Assembly (NCBI GenBank): GCA_002381045.1
Contig: DFWT01000076.1
Location: 1 to 6,071 of the forward strand
Reading direction: 5' to 3'
Source of the DNA: Rhodoferax sp. UBA4127
GTDB lineage: Bacteria > Pseudomonadota > Gammaproteobacteria > Burkholderiales > Burkholderiaceae_C
DNA: 6,071 nt
Below the pieces are notes generated by a model, which ran no database searches, was not told the origin of the DNA, and saw only the letters and a list, made by a program, of their open reading frames with translations. The number at the start of each line of letters is the position of its first letter. The first letter of the stretch is position 1. Below are positions 5,967 through 6,071 of this stretch, piece by piece. The translations under genes were made by a program, and so were the position numbers.

Positions 5967-6029
5967 GGGCGTTGTCTTTCATTGGCGCGAACAGTAGGCT
6001 CATAGGATACGCAGTTCGATGATCCCCTG

Positions 6030-6043
6030 AATTTCAAGAAATT
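6030..6043. repeat. Short palindrome AATTTC-AA-GAAATT
   Basis: This perfect 6-bp-arm palindrome with a two-base centre lies 64 bp upstream of the TMEM175 start codon and overlaps the end of the candidate -10. It could be an operator, but AT-rich palindromes of this size are common in intergenic DNA. Confidence 0.25.
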
Positions 6044-6069
6044 TTGCCTTCTAGCCCAGGCCCGCTCAA
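6041..6069 (-). promoter_or_regulatory. Weak sigma-70-like promoter candidate for the TMEM175 gene
   Basis: On the minus strand TTGAGC (6069-6064) and CAAAAT (6046-6041) are 17 bp apart, each matching the consensus at four positions. They would give a leader of roughly 65-70 nt. The element overlaps the CTTCTAGCCC repeat half, so the similarity may be incidental. Confidence 0.2.
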
Positions 6070-6071
6070 AA
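6042..6071. repeat. Probable partial copy of the CTAG-centred repeat (cut by window edge)
   Basis: TTTT-GC-CTTCTAGCCC (6042-6057) matches TTTT-AGG-CTTCTAGCCC at 3343-3359, with ten identical core bases (6048-6057 and 3350-3359) in the same orientation. The expected inverted partner arm is not seen before the window ends at 6071, so this is either a half copy, a diverged copy, or one cut off by the edge. Confidence 0.4.

Overview
The window looks like ordinary chromosomal DNA from a motile, aerobic or facultative betaproteobacterium, probably Burkholderiales and perhaps a Comamonadaceae member of the Rhodoferax/Polaromonas type. This placement is inference. It rests on the moderately high GC content, the MetH, Aer and RecQ sequences, and a CTAG-centred dispersed inverted repeat that resembles repeats I recall from that family. 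No phage, insertion sequence, CRISPR array, tRNA or rRNA was seen.

Layout. (1) Positions 1-712, minus strand: the N-terminal 237 codons of cobalamin-dependent methionine synthase (metH), running off the left edge. A long plus-strand frame over the same bases is only its shadow. (2) Positions 713-920: a divergent intergenic region with small palindromes and a possible -10 element placed for a leaderless metH transcript. (3) Positions 921-1622, plus: an exported tetraheme c-type cytochrome. (4) Positions 1632-3191, minus: an Aer-type PAS chemoreceptor, convergent with the cytochrome and only 9 bp from it. (5) Positions 3192-3404: a divergent intergenic region. It holds a pair of ATGCWWGCAT palindromes on the aer side and a perfect 11-bp-arm inverted repeat on the recQ side. 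(6) Positions 3405-5267, plus: full-length RecQ helicase, starting at TTG. (7) Positions 5268-5387: a convergent gap with small inverted repeats and no clear intrinsic terminator. (8) Positions 5388-5966, minus: a six-helix TMEM175-family (DUF1211) channel. (9) Positions 5967-6071: its upstream region, with a weak promoter candidate and a likely partial second copy of the recQ-upstream repeat.

How the genes relate. The five genes alternate in strand (minus, plus, minus, plus, minus), so none of them share an operon within this window. Their roles are methionine synthesis, periplasmic electron transfer, redox or energy taxis, DNA repair and potassium conductance, and they do not form an obvious pathway. 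The cytochrome and the redox-sensing chemoreceptor share a redox theme, but their convergent orientation gives no evidence of co-regulation. I see no multi-gene novel system. The points most worth a second look are the solitary tetraheme cytochrome, the Aer homologue with apparently retained methylation helices, the palindrome pair upstream of aer, and the dispersed repeat that abuts the recQ start.
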